Source: Symsagittifera roscoffensis
Lineage: Eukaryota > Xenacoelomorpha > Acoela > Convolutidae
Length of the DNA: 64,000 bases
Direction: 5' to 3'
Assembly: GCF_963678635.1 (NCBI RefSeq)
Contig: NC_087064.1
Coordinates: forward strand, 48,407,346-48,471,345
Numbering within the stretch: position 1 is the stretch's first letter; each line of letters starts with the position of its first letter. Both the position numbers and the translations under genes were made by a program. Positions 30,601 through 37,592 of the stretch are shown here, one piece after another. The notes beneath the pieces were generated by a model. The model was not told the DNA's origin and made no database searches. It was given only the letters and a program-made list of their open reading frames with translations.

Positions 30601-31063
30601 ATGAGTGGGTACTAGCCGAATGTGAGTATTCTCCCCTCCACCTGTGACTCTTGGTCTCCGATTTGGACATTCCCTTGAACAAGACTTCTTCTCGCGGCTC
30701 GACCTCGGAACGCTCCGAGGTCTCCTCTGTCCTCTCGACTCCCTCTCGTTCGAGGACCTCGTCTGGCTCAAAGTCGGGTCGAATGAGCGTTCGCTCCCCT
30801 TCGTCAAAGGGATCCACCGGCGTTTCGCTCGCAGGCTCGGCCTCGGCGCTCCGCCCTTGATTGCCATCAAGGTTTTTCTCGCTCCTTAGTCTCATTTCGA
30901 TCACTGAAAGATCAGGTTGACCTTTAGTCGATTCGTCTTCAGCAAACGCGTCGGAAGCGCTGCTAAACGAGGTTTGGCTACGCCTAGTTCTAAATTTCCG
31001 CGTGCTTCCCTTGCTTAGCCTGGGAATTTTAGTAGTCGATCCTAACGAGTCCCTGCGCTGCAT
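21602..31063 (-). CDS. gag-pol-macro polyprotein of element B
   Basis: An intact frame of 3,153 residues from ATG 31063; the frame is open 20 codons upstream but without ATG. Domain order by residue: a Gag region with a retrotransposon capsid-like domain (about 510..690); two zinc knuckles of CX2CX4HX4C (about 733 and 786); an aspartic protease with LLDTGA (about 1096); reverse transcriptase (about 1475..1720) with YVDD near 1580; RNase H starting at DTDAS (about 1731); a linker with five LSGE-type peptides (about 2070..2131); integrase with the HHCC zinc domain (about 2365..2410) and DDE residues in QIDH, SDNG and VERQN (about 2438..2535); an integrase C-terminal barrel ending YENIKPHN; an acidic region; and a C-terminal macrodomain (about 3000..3150). 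Order RT-RH-IN marks Ty3/Gypsy. The length, about twice the usual, comes from the long N-terminus, the linker and the C-terminal extension. Gag and Pol are fused with no frameshift or stop. Confidence 0.95.
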   Translation of the reverse strand: MQRRDSLGSTTKIPRLSKGSTRKFRTRRSQTSFSSASDAFAEDESTKGQPDLSVIEMRLRSEKNLDGNQGRSAEAEPASETPVDPFDEGERTLIRPDFEPDEVLEREGVERTEETSERSEVEPREEVLFKGMSKSETKSHRWRGEYSHSASTHSSLAKQSNNAMMSSISPSEEQPGSKAKKSWRSLYDERMASLPTVDLTSSYDYPETSHPGVDFTPCPRNRKSSKASSVSPNRPMSDGITMGASSTFDRLLTSMHKQKDGASSSTRLPPQLTPSLGAAGDISDMFAGVMNGLDELRRDMTKKIDQVDERAHHGRESLKDELTHVKSQARFDQAQLIRNTDQCLAESLAQAKKESEEREARMTREIERLLNDHDNTYAQTMTGLERRLDAKSDLMMRKLDAILNGNSWQEHSNSRERSRHANVGDGTGNSARAQQGSRTNYEHRNKERPRAAPQRPGWTNPVPPEADATPETRLPTVPQVSSVPDLTTVSQDTTMYASMFEPLNRSLETFITKLSKSTERGERSRRTLKKPKSYKDESDGCIDTWIEVMKLHFEEENLSKKQECSALTSNLEGTALNCVMAKRANERDSARKIFDILLNRFGSGVQGHQAMVKFEKRRQRDEESIDKFLDDLELLRRRSNPDERISERNLAIASKFMDGVRSEELKTMLATHFTLSLDQVPTPDDLRMKSREYLLIKPRAQNRYSNYGNYSGTNTGANSSWYKPRDDMDKRRSCANCGSMDHHVSACSAYKQNMKAIGYFLEDADATDEDHEEYVRGLIMKYGPRCFFCNLEGHFKSDCTQFWDAVADAKHPRHEEALSGVKASRARLMNEAESRRKETTPSTFATKKVKTWPDEVVASNLEAESSSPLKVDYGLAARTALQNVKQDLATKEVEQWVRSELESTDLRESLNVLSKTTRAEDEKEPKKQGLKLNVISGKTFGMTKAGTKIMSIISVAGHQVVKNLSEPSEITLVHLDIYADYLKEKDPKLDSRAVRALLTTGGPRLMKVDGHYIDVHSPYPILMNVDGINIYTKAHITDANDQVGRIYIGQEELKVRRIGHNAMLEQDAVHIGCEADLAAHVLDVQGRQLSVKGLLDTGAVVSVMPVKTWTDMGFERSDLIPTNIRLAAANQGAIYVTGRTPIISLQLGGRHLWMSFLVVENLDESDQFILGRDFVRNFDVTIDLNDGLIRIKDPERKYEKRPLNKILINQAKVPIFLDRKVRLKPNQAVIATFRMRNLNELSNDRQVCLVPNPNSKSSAILGRSFSLTQSGLCVSVLLNTEATTVTIQRGKKLGYALPLNTDFLSVENLKKFDVTKCPLHANQECIMKRVIELKSSRKLFSIKSETDDGLSSCSNFPERPTEAELAANRPVLPEIEHLKGKISDKELDSLRAVLNRNADVFSKHKADIGCCNFVEHEIEIEEGSVPHREGARRMTPNKSEACRKEIEMLMEYDMIEPSKSPWACGVVMAKKKGGQLRFCCDFRYLNAVTIKDAYPIPRIDESLSKLGDAKFFTTLDLGSAFWQVPLRKQDREKTGFACELGLFQWKRMPFGLCNATATFQRLMAQALTSVTKKYGNLIMCYVDDVVIATPTLEDHIERLEEVFSCMKQAGLKCKPSKCEILKDSIKYLGRLVDKHGVRPDPEAVEAVLTWKAPKTDTQLMSFLGFANYYREFIKGYADKIYPMQKLMRNKGKKFTWTDEAQVSFENIKRELCEAPVLGMPTEKGMFVLDTDASVVAISGILHQEQEWNGRTVLRPIAYGSKVLSDTEMKYGAPKAEMFAVITFVEKYRAYLGSAPFKLRVDNRALAWLKTYSMDQSYIGRWIVRLDGYHMIIEHRTRDKHQNADSLSKKTEFYERLEEKQANQSEIKDGFSFLDKETYDELPLTRWLDKSGHPIPGHPDLPVETAAEIKLLARGEPVPLDLLVRSNLVQQELTRLGINSIALLNKTVNVAPDVMGKLRDLLDREVDRHDREWMETMQRLTVTERTEKRPVSIRSRGVERDCRSIVNQLVTAMPKEVLLRTSFTEYRTLSQNQATEEVRIRSKSSFTRRVHFTDAKEEYEPSPDCSSLDETMSGESDTFEPVKDDLSEESNAFEPVQDNLSGERLTRLPRGRILSGESGSRRPMDRVLSGESRNISNNLEYDVGESVDSSVDSGPQSGDNTSETTSNSDMSEIAIHFLLVDWKQRGLDREIHQDPDRDRYTSDEEGTVVDNAADELELIAVSKRPTRLLPHGTVVRTNLEPSVQEATPLKKIWCVKLMDDAHAPEIMSGQMNVVKTYLKARYRLSDLLRAQRNDRMTSSLKRWIENGAPDKGDLEEDSYKILKQFYLKRKDLLYLNKDGIVACKRKEEDKLLYKYNSIVLPQLYQTELLFRSHDQMGHQGVDKVYNRIQKRFEWPGLKKACEKWIAACLSCQQAKDPRKLRFPLQSIESSGFNEVVQIDHQKICMTATGYNQVLVMIDHFTKYAEAAPCMTASAEETCDHLINVWIARHGCPITFQSDNGKAFVGDLTKELMKRSQVAQAHSTTYHPQTNGLVERQNRTLVSMLRVYCSRYMDDWDKHLPQVMGAYNSTEHSTTGISPHMMLTGHEKALPLTFFYPEYEGKRTAPQTYVRDVIRRQQDLNDLCRRNTQQAQIRQKRRFDKRTADAKAYSVGDYVWVFQEVVPPKGTKKLLKKWRGPFQITEVHQGGRFYRLSTGRAAHYENIKPHNASSEDWCIPADMQEGDYLIVDPACEVNERGTRDKNDGNEMVDNCDLPLDLELTERVEVDDETLPYAEEDWDCPEQTEIDKGIQPDFPLTMETRQSKRGKNQKKYNPYGEDFVVDRIVVSDVIDSLVGLDEVAILKEIDLVNDMDQDWIDDRSEPEVEFEPEAEQTHEQELTNLRVLEWLHDLPTDPKETILTIQDVDRDGVRYISHDNTESNWVAPDGPLRVPQSNLGLLDFGRSTGTSMDIFVRGVGVGLTHTENLMIKKLKSARETGELETEGENAKEPPFGRVFESYFDLPNHYSNNIVITDSDFILTERTCAIAITADVSFKTALAADFKREYKNIEFLWKQRPGVGGVIALPPVASQIPGKYLCFLVTKATDRQHVNPESLVLALTRLRDFLVERGVTSLSLPVYDPNRGKLHPRELYALVHVIFSETDIEVYLHKKYYLSIC
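21605..22060 (-). other. TARG1/OARD1-like macrodomain at the ORF1 C-terminus
   Basis: The last ~150 residues follow the OARD1/TARG1 macrodomain pattern: CAIAITADVSFKTALAADFK (compare the family pattern of an early beta strand, then a loop that ends in GIA..FK), GVGGVIALP (compare GEVAVL), KYLCFLVTK with the Lys that is catalytic in TARG1, then LTRLRDFLVERGVTSLSLP and a terminal beta strand VIFSETDIEVYLHKK. The loop that is GCGLD in TARG1 reads DPNRGK here, so the catalytic Asp is not at its usual place and hydrolase activity is uncertain; ADP-ribose binding is possible. Element A carries a broken copy (3285..3720). The assignment rests on recalled family features and should be tested by profile search. 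Confidence 0.72.
22209..22247 (-). promoter_or_regulatory. Internal copy of the primer-site motif and stem-loop in ORF1
   Basis: The + strand shows ACTCCCCGGAC (22209..22219) followed by the stem ATCGAC-GTCCCC-GTCGAT (22230..22247). In ORF1 sense this is a stem-loop then GTCCGGGGAGT, read as FVRGV. It mirrors the unit at the 3' LTR (16576..16613). Element A has it at 3077..3115. Confidence 0.6.
24673..24851 (-). repeat. Cluster of GTCCGGGGAG motifs encoding LSGE peptides
   Basis: Five units spaced about 40 bp apart in the linker between RNase H and integrase: ACTCCCCGGAC at 24673, 24715 and 24841, CTCCCCGGAC at 24758, and a degenerate unit near 24798. Each is read TTG TCC GGG GAG or close (LSGE). 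Element A has three at about 478..622. Spacer residues are variable, while the motif is nearly fixed at the DNA level. Confidence 0.8.
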
Positions 31064-31496
31064 AGTTTTGTACAAAATGAAAGTATTCGTAATTTGATGG
31101 CAATGCAAACGTACCACAAACAAGATCTAGTTAAATCACTTAACGCTGCCTACTCGATTCCGTCAGTATCAAAATGTCTCTTAGATCTCTCACGACTAAA
31201 TTAGTGACTCAGCTAAAGTTACACACAGGGTCTACCCAGTATTGATATAATGCTAACTCAACCCGGTTGTATAGTATAACAGTATCACTAAGTTTCCACA
31301 AGATATAATCGACACACAAAACACAATCGATAATCAGATAAGAATATCCTACAGGTGACAGCGACCTTTTGTCAGTATCAATTTATCGCCACACAATTTA
31401 TCAAGTCACTGCTTTGTTAAAATTAAACAATCTTCGATAAAAAGCAGTGATGATTCAGAAATAGATAAATAAAACTTAGTCTTAAAGAAAAAGACT

Positions 31497-31830
31497 TCCC
31501 CCAATCGGAACGATCCGAAAGAACGAAGCCCAGGACACAGTCTTCTCAAGTGGGTGTGTATTTGCCTAATACACCCACCGAGGTCTTCTTTTAGGTGTCC
31601 TGCGATTGCCCGAGCTGTCCTACTAAGTAGCTCAAGGCAACCTCTTGGTCGAAAATTCGTCAAATCTATGAAAAAGCTCTCCCACACTCGGACTGCTCCA
31701 AGTGCACGAGAGTAGGGAACAATTCTTCTTCTCAAGTGGGTGTGTATTTGCTTAATACACCCACCGAGGTCTTCCTTTATTTGTTCCCGGATTGCCCGAA
31801 CTTCCCTATTAAGTAGCTCAAGGCAACCAC
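31497..31830 (-). repeat. Duplicated structured unit in the leader
   Basis: Two copies of about 155 bp (31497..31650 and 31675..31830). Each has an inner hairpin, GTGGGTGTGTATT paired with AATACACCCAC (31550..31578 and 31736..31764), enclosed by an outer stem. The outer stem is CAGGACAC/GTGTCCTG in copy 1 (31531..31538 with 31595..31602) and GGGAACAA/TTGTTCCC in copy 2 (31715..31722 with 31781..31788). Both end in TAAGTAGCTCAAGGCAACC. The outer stem sequences differ, yet pairing is kept. Confidence 0.8.
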
Positions 31831-32029
31831 TCAACCAAAATCACAATCAAAAAAAATCTTGTTCGGGTACTTCTAATACACCCAATATAGAATCCAAAGT
31901 TGATCACGAATTTCCGGGTCAGAATGGGTTCTTATGACCCTGATAAGCACGCCTAATATCCTAATATGATCCTAATTAAATGGATATTTTCCGTTTCCCA
32001 AATTGCCACAGAAGGTTTACTCAAGTCTC

Positions 32030-34120
32030 TTACAAGGAGGGTCGCTAGAAGGTTTAAGACACTCCGGAGGGTTACCTCGGAGGGTACCTCAATCACTCAA
32101 GTTACTTAGGAGGGTATCTTAATCACCCAAGTTACTTCGGAGGGTCCCCTTAAATTTACTAAGGAGGGTCAATAAGATGCTTAATACGCTCCGGAGGGTC
32201 ACTTCGGAGGGTACCTCCAAAATTTTCAAATTTTCTGATCTCACTTGGAAGGTTCTCCTACTAGCTTCAAAAAGCGTCAAAATAAGCTAAGGGTTCTAGG
32301 GGGAGCTGTTTCAACTTCTTAGGGTGATCTCGTGGAAATTTTCCACTAAGGAGGGTTGCTAAAGGGTTTAGCTGACTCCGGAGGGTCACTTCGGAGGGTT
32401 CCCCCTAAAATCAAGAAAAAGGGTTAAATCACCGCAGTAAAGCCTCTGAAAGCGGTCTACCTGACTTAAGACTAGGTTGGCTGACACGGTCAACCTTCCC
32501 AGTTGAATAAAAAGATGTTTTGATAAAATTTTCTGCCGCTCGGAGGGTTGCCCGTTACTTGGACCCTCCGAACCAACAAATTCTAAAAAATTCCGAAATA
32601 ATCAACCCAAAAACGGTTGCGATTCGGAAAAGTGGTCAAAAACGTCGACTTATGGTACCAAAATTATCCCGATCGGATAACTAGTCTTTGAGAAATCGCC
32701 AAAAACGCGTTCGTCAAAATGGCCTTTTTCACCACCTGTGTAGGATCTGAAAGACTTTTTTCGCAATTCCGGTCGAAAGTGCCTAAAAATACTTGAAATG
32801 AGCGTAGTAGCCCTGTACGGCACTGGAATAATGCAAAAAACCGGACCAAAATTGGTTTAGAAACAAAAATTTGGCCAAAAACTATCAAATTTGGACCCTC
32901 CGATTCCTTCCTTTTCCAAACCTTAAGTCGTTAGCTCTATCCACGGAGCTACTCGGAGGGTTACCCAAAAATTTCTCTAGTAACCGAGCACGTTATGCTA
33001 GCACGCTCCTAACGCAAAAAATTTTATTGCTCTAACTCTAAAAACTCAAAAAATCGATCCCCAAAACAGATTGACAAAATACAGAAAATTATCAAAATTT
33101 TGGTCGAAAAATTCTCGTTTTCCTAACTTCTACTGAATCTTTGCTCACGCGGTTTCTTTAATAAAGGGGATCGAACTACGTGGCTACTCTCTATATAAAA
33201 GCTTTTTGCCTATCGGAAAAGCTCGGATATCCGAAAATTTGGGGGTCTACAGTTTGGTCGAAAATTGGTAATTTTCGACAAAAAATGGGTGTTTCTTGGG
33301 TCTAAATAGGAGATAAGTAATATATAGTAAGGACAATAATCTATAAATAGTCGTTAATAAATAGTACTATACCCTCCTTTGCACCAAAATATTCGAATTA
33401 AGACCCTTACCTCGGAAATTTGTAATCGATGGAGGGTACAATCGGACCGCGCCAATCGTGCCCCCCACCACTTAAGTTTTAAGGAAATAGTACCCGAACG
33501 ATACTAAAATTGCTTCAACGATACCCAACAGTCGTTGCGGATGTTGTCCTTGATGTCCCTGTTGAGTGTGGAACACGTTGATCAGCCTGCCACTCTACCC
33601 TCCGGTCACCGGCAAAATCACCATTAACGTGCTTAAACACTCAAATTACACTCGAGGGAGGGTACCCAACCCTTCACCAAAACACACAATCTCTCTATCA
33701 GAAACGATATAAATCAATCTGAAACAACAACAAATAGGAAGGTCAGATCACATCTCGTCCGGAAATAACATATAAACTGTCACTTTATGTTTTTTTACTT
33801 TTTTTTTACTGTTTTTGGTCTTTTTTGGATTTTTTACTGTTTTTTGTACTTTTTTTTTGTTTTTAAATAATTATTTTTGGCTTTTTCTCGGTTATACACT
33901 ATTTTTTGTTTGGTTTTACGCTTTCTCTTTAATTGTTTTTGGTCCTGGGACCTCAGGACAAGCGGGCTCTAGATTTCCCACCTAACCCTCCGACCCCCGG
34001 AATTTTCGGTGTTAACTAAGTTAAAAAGCTAAATCGTACTAGACGGAGGGGTACGCACCTTCCCCCTAGTACGAAAACGGTCATTAAGGCCTCTAACTCG
34101 GGCATACGCCCGGAGCGGAG
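32030..34120 (-). repeat. Dispersed ACCCTCC motif array in the leader
   Basis: On the + strand GGAGGGT, mostly as CGGAGGGT or AGGAGGGT, occurs about 16 times, with eleven between 32030 and 32410. About five more are in the opposite orientation (near 32561, 32890, 33370, 33596, 33984). Spacing is irregular. In the element RNA the majority read ACCCTCCG or ACCCTCCT. Confidence 0.75.
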
Positions 34121-34171
34121 GGTACGTCGCTGAAACGCTTGCTGATCATGATGGTTTCATGCCTTTAACAG

Positions 34172-34189
34172 GCCCACCCAGGAGCGCCA
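34172..34189 (-). promoter_or_regulatory. Candidate tRNA primer binding site of element B
   Basis: The minus strand, 12 bases inside the 5' LTR, reads TGGCGCTCCTGGGTGGGC. It starts with TGG, as tRNA-CCA-primed sites do, and the first six bases match Lys-type primer sites. The rest does not match any tRNA I can place, so the primer is unknown. Confidence 0.35.
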
Positions 34190-34201
34190 TAAAAACGTCT
34201 A

Positions 34202-35087
34202 TGTAACATTCGCCCAAATATCACACAGCGACGGAGCGTAGAAAAAGTACCTATTGACGACTGGCAGGCGTCAGTTACCTTAATTCCACTCGTTTTTCAC
34301 CGTCTCGACCTTGCCAGTTGATTTTCTGGTCTGTCTAGGGCAAAGTAAAAAGTTACTATTTTTAGGCCATCAGTCAAACGACTTTTGATCAGCTTTCGTT
34401 TGCATGCGAACACAACCACATAGCTGAGTCTCGGATCCTCAGACTACGTGATTGTCATTAAAAACACGGCTCGAACAACCTATTTTTATATGTTTTTGTG
34501 TGACAGTTTTATATTAAATCCATTGGAGATGGATTGACCCTTTCCTTTCTCTATCTACTCATGCTCTGAAATATTAAATAATAACGGTGTTTAATTCAGA
34601 TCTAGGACATTACAGCAACTGTTATGGCTAGTTTACACAGTCCCTTCACATATAACAGTCTCTGGGGGACCAAGCCTCCGCTCCCGTGATTTTCTTGAGA
34701 CAACACTCTTATCTCCTATATTTCGTGTCCCGGGAGGGTTCCGTGGTATTTCTCTTCCCCCCACTGAAGCCTCCGTCTCCACAAATATCCGTCACTAAGG
34801 TCCTTATCGTGTGTTATTGCCACGATAAGAGGCTCCGTAATTTTCTCGTCTCGGATACAACCGTTCGTCACAAAATATGGCGTCGTTCTCCTTTTTCTCT
34901 ATTTTATTCAAAATGGCCGTCTTTTTTCTATTTCTCAGAAATGTTCTCCTTCAAATCGAAATTTTAAAAATAAAAATTCCAGAACATTCTGACCCTCCGT
35001 CGCAACACTTTTCTGTTCGTAAGGCCTTTAGTCACTTTTCTTTCCGTCGCGGGAAGGTTATACTGTGTCATCCGGCGGAATGGCACA
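34202..35087 (-). repeat. 5' LTR of element B
   Basis: An 886-bp copy of the LTR, same termini and length as 15690..16575. The element's sense transcript would start here and read leftward. Confidence 0.95.
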
Positions 35088-35703
35088 AACGACTGGAGTA
35101 TTATTCGGAACTGGACTAGAGTGAACCTTCGGTGGAAAGGTGGACAGCTTGAGTGTCCTAATGGTTCACAAGAAAACTATTGTCTAGAGTATAAACTCGT
35201 TCTCATTGTTAAAACTATAAAACATTAGACTCATTTAGTTACGTTATTTAATTCTTGAGTTAGTTAACGACTGGATTATTTCCCACTTCTTGAGCGTGCT
35301 ACTATGTGAGTACAAATTTAAATTCCTAGAGTGTGTTTTATAATTGTTATGTTGAGGTAAGGCGAGTTTTAGGTTGATCCATCTGAAATGGATCAAAGTT
35401 CCACTGTCTAATAAAAAGTAACTTAACGGATTGTTCCAACCCGGTTTTTAACGGCGTTCATGTATTTTGGGTATCTAGAGACCTAAGTATGGGGACGTTT
35501 CTAATTCTAGAGTGGGGGGATATTTTAGTAGTAGCCTTTAAGCTGTAACGGGTCGTAGTCTCATGTCACAAGCGAACCGAACTGGCTCCGACCGTTCTTG
35601 AGGTAGAAAAACACAAGAGATAGTGTCCCTGACCCTTGAGCCAGTGGTTATAGGGCCTATTTTTCTTAAGCCTCATGTGTGACTGCAGTAGACGAATGTT
35701 ACA
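35088..35703 (+). repeat. Solo LTR C, right part
   Basis: Continues the LTR interrupted at 15689; the first three bases (AAC) are the target duplication of element B. It shares with LTR A a GATCCATC...ATGGA inverted stretch (35376..35394) and the terminal CGAATGTTACA (35693..35703). The LINE frame resumes at once afterwards. Confidence 0.8.
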
Positions 35704-35918
35704 TTGATTTAGTTCCGAAACGTTCTACCTACTCAGCAAACAACCTGCGCTGTCGTAATCCACCTATTGCTCGCTGTAAGATGGAGAGGCAAATGAAAAT
35801 ATTTCCGTATCGCCTGCTGCGCAGACTTCATGACATTTAGTTTAATTTTTTATGTCTTATTACGATTTATAGATGTCATTCTATAACTAATTTAAGTATC
35901 TATCTATCTATCTATCTT
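35704..35918 (+). pseudogene. LINE ORF2 C-terminus and 3' end (3' piece)
   Basis: The reading frame broken at 15386 continues here: DLVPKRSTYSANNLRCRNP, then IARCKMERQMKIFPYRLLRR, stop TAG at 35838..35840. This is the typical LINE ORF2 tail (basic, aromatic). Frame and sense fit exactly when LTR C and one TTG copy are ignored. The short 3' UTR ends in (TATC)n at about 35897..35917, the sort of simple repeat that closes many CR1/L2-like LINEs. Confidence 0.8.
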
Positions 35919-35920
35919 TG

Positions 35921-36033
35921 AGGGGCTCAGAGCCAGAGACTCAATAAGCGCACCTATGTAAAGAGTAAATCTAAAAACAACTTCAGTACTTATAGGGAGG
36001 GGCTCAGAGCCAGAGACTCGATAAGCACGCTTA
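35921..36033 (+). repeat. Short direct repeat after the LINE tail
   Basis: GGGGCTCAGAGCCAGAGACT is present at about 35922 and again at about 35999, each followed by CAATAAGC or CGATAAGC. Unit spacing is about 78 bp. Each copy contains a small inverted repeat, GGGGCTC-AGAGCC. The origin is unknown. Confidence 0.7.
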
Positions 36034-36638
36034 CCTGTTTAGATTAGTTACCAAACACAATATTAACATTGTTGCAGTAGTAAAGTAAATGTGAAGTAAA
36101 AGAAATAATTTGACCCTGATAAGTTTCAGGCCTAAATTATATTGGCTTAATGGACTCATACTGTGTTTTTCGATGAGCGAAAAGTTTTTGTATGTGCCAT
36201 TGGTTGTTTTCAGTGGAGGGGGACCTTTTTTAAGTCTTGTTGGTTTTTTTTCAGCTTGAAGGGTTCCTGCTAAGGTATTATCGTTTTTGTTACCGCTCGG
36301 TAAATTTGTTTCGATTCGAATTTCACATTCCATTGCCCTGGCATGTTTTTGTCCCGTTTCATTTTGGTAGATCTAGTTTTTTTCGACATTTTCGAATTTT
36401 TTTTATTTCTCTGGTTTAGCGGTCCCCCCTTTCAAATTCAATTTTAAAAAGCTTATTTAAAGTTATCATATTGCAATGAAATTTGGCGTGGTGAACAAAT
36501 CGACAACTGAACAAATTTGCTCTTCATACTTTACAGCGTAACATCACGCATTTAGCCGTAATAACACGTAAAACATACATAAAACTCGGTATTTTGAAAA
36601 GGGGGGACTGGAAAAGAGCCCGGTTTTCTATCGCAAGT

Positions 36639-36668
36639 GGTGCGAAGCACAGCTTCGCTTCTGTGTGT
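36639..36668 (+). repeat. GCGAAGC hairpin repeat, copy 1
   Basis: GCGAAGC-ACA-GCTTCGC at 36642..36658, with flanks TCGCAAGTGGT and TTCTGTG shared with other copies at 40067, 47772 and 50382. It is a dispersed family. Confidence 0.6.
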
Positions 36669-36816
36669 AACTTTAACGCACTGTTTTTTTTTCGTATCAC
36701 TAAAATTAGCCTTAAATGTACACACGAAATGGATTTTCTCAATACTCGAAAATGGAGCTATGATAACAAAATTAAGGCAATCACTAATCATATATCTTAT
36801 TTTCCAGACATCAAAA

Positions 36817-37260
36817 ATGCTCCCCTACGACGACGCTGTGTTCAAAGGTTTTGCTTTTTATGGTTCTATCTCACTTGTGAAAATGATGGGCCTGGCCCTG
36901 TGGACAGGAAAAACTAAGCGAGCTACTCAATCTTTTGTCAATCCAGAAGATGCTCAAAGACAAGGAGTGGCGCCTGCTACAAGCGAAAACAAAGACGTAG
37001 AAAGAGTGCAAAGAGCTCATAGAAATGATGTCGAGAACTTGCTCCCTTTTCTAGGATTGGGAATTTTCTACTGTGCCTCCCGGCCAGACCCAGTAGTTGC
37101 TCTGTGGCATTTCAGAGCGTTTGCTTTGGGGAGGTTTATCCACTCTATAGCGTATTTAAATGAAAGAGGAATTGAAAGGGCTTTCGGGTTCATGTTGGGA
37201 GCTGTCGTTTGCGTGTCAATGGCAGTCCAAAATGTGATGTACTATGCTGTTTCTTACTAA
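36817..37260 (+). CDS. MGST1: Microsomal glutathione S-transferase 1-like (MAPEG family)
   Basis: 147 residues from ATG 36817; MGST1 proteins are usually about 155. Recognised by the MGST1 core: NPEDAQRQG (about residue 40), then VQRAHRNDVENLLPFLGLG, which matches the family's ERVRRAHxNDLENIxPF block that lines the glutathione site, then RPDPVVALWHFRAFALGR and SIAYL. Four hydrophobic segments fit the trimeric MAPEG membrane fold. The enzyme conjugates glutathione to electrophiles and reduces lipid hydroperoxides in the ER and outer mitochondrial membrane. The frame is open 60 codons upstream, but a strong acceptor TATTTTCCAG ends at 36807, nine bases before this ATG, so the ATG is the start. 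The coding region is in one exon. AATAAA at 37527..37532 is a possible poly(A) signal. Confidence 0.92.
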   Translation: MLPYDDAVFKGFAFYGSISLVKMMGLALWTGKTKRATQSFVNPEDAQRQGVAPATSENKDVERVQRAHRNDVENLLPFLGLGIFYCASRPDPVVALWHFRAFALGRFIHSIAYLNERGIERAFGFMLGAVVCVSMAVQNVMYYAVSY

Positions 37261-37592
37261 GTTCAAGATATCTGCATTTGAAATCATTCATGCAGTATAG
37301 CTTAGCACAAAAATTTTGAAAATAGTTTATTTGAGACTTGTTTGAATATACTTCAACTGTTTGGTCATTGTTGCTACAGAAAATTGATTACTATCTATGC
37401 ACATTGTTTTTCAAAATTTGTTCTGATGTAACCATGCATTACGTGCGTCTTAAGTACTATTCAAGCTACTGCAAACTAATGAATTAATAGAACAAAAGGT
37501 TGATCCAGAGCATGGTGTTCTTTCCCAATAAACCCCCACCCCCATCCTACCAAATATAAACAGCTCCAACAATTTGCTTTTTGTATTTTCAG

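Larger units (their letters stand above)
31064..34201 (-). promoter_or_regulatory. Long 5' leader of element B
   Basis: About 3.1 kb of non-coding sequence between the 5' LTR and the ORF1 start, unusually long for an LTR element. In sense order it has a candidate primer binding site, an A-rich block (33780..33900), a zone with many ACCCTCC motifs (34120..32030), and a duplicated hairpin unit (31830..31500). No long reading frame was seen except one that runs through the duplicated unit (31406..31834), which I treat as incidental. Confidence 0.7.
15690..35087 (-). mobile_element. Giant Ty3/Gypsy-type LTR retrotransposon, element B (complete ends, internal deletion)
   Basis: A 19,398-bp element on the minus strand with 886-bp LTRs at 15690..16575 and 34202..35087. 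In sense order it has a 5' LTR, a 3.1-kb leader, ORF1 (gag-pol-macro, 31063..21602), a hairpin spacer, an ORF2 N-terminal piece (21171..20791), an ORF2 C-terminal piece (20849..17322), a 3' UTR and a 3' LTR. The two LTRs look identical and ORF1 is fully open, so insertion was recent. It lies inside solo LTR C with a 3-bp repeat, AAC, on each side (15687..15689 and 35088..35090). Compared with element A it has lost about 5 kb of ORF2, including the SGNH domain. Confidence 0.93.

Noticed and set aside
31406-31834. 142-codon frame with an internally repeated peptide in the leader
   Set aside because: The repeat comes from the duplicated hairpin unit. Changes between copies fit RNA pairing better than protein conservation, and there is no known family.
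1-35087. Envelope gene in elements A and B
   Set aside because: No signal peptide, fusion peptide or membrane anchor was seen in ORF2. Its visible domains are soluble types.
35896-35918. TATC microsatellite as an independent feature
   Set aside because: It stands at the end of the LINE 3' UTR and is best read as the LINE tail.
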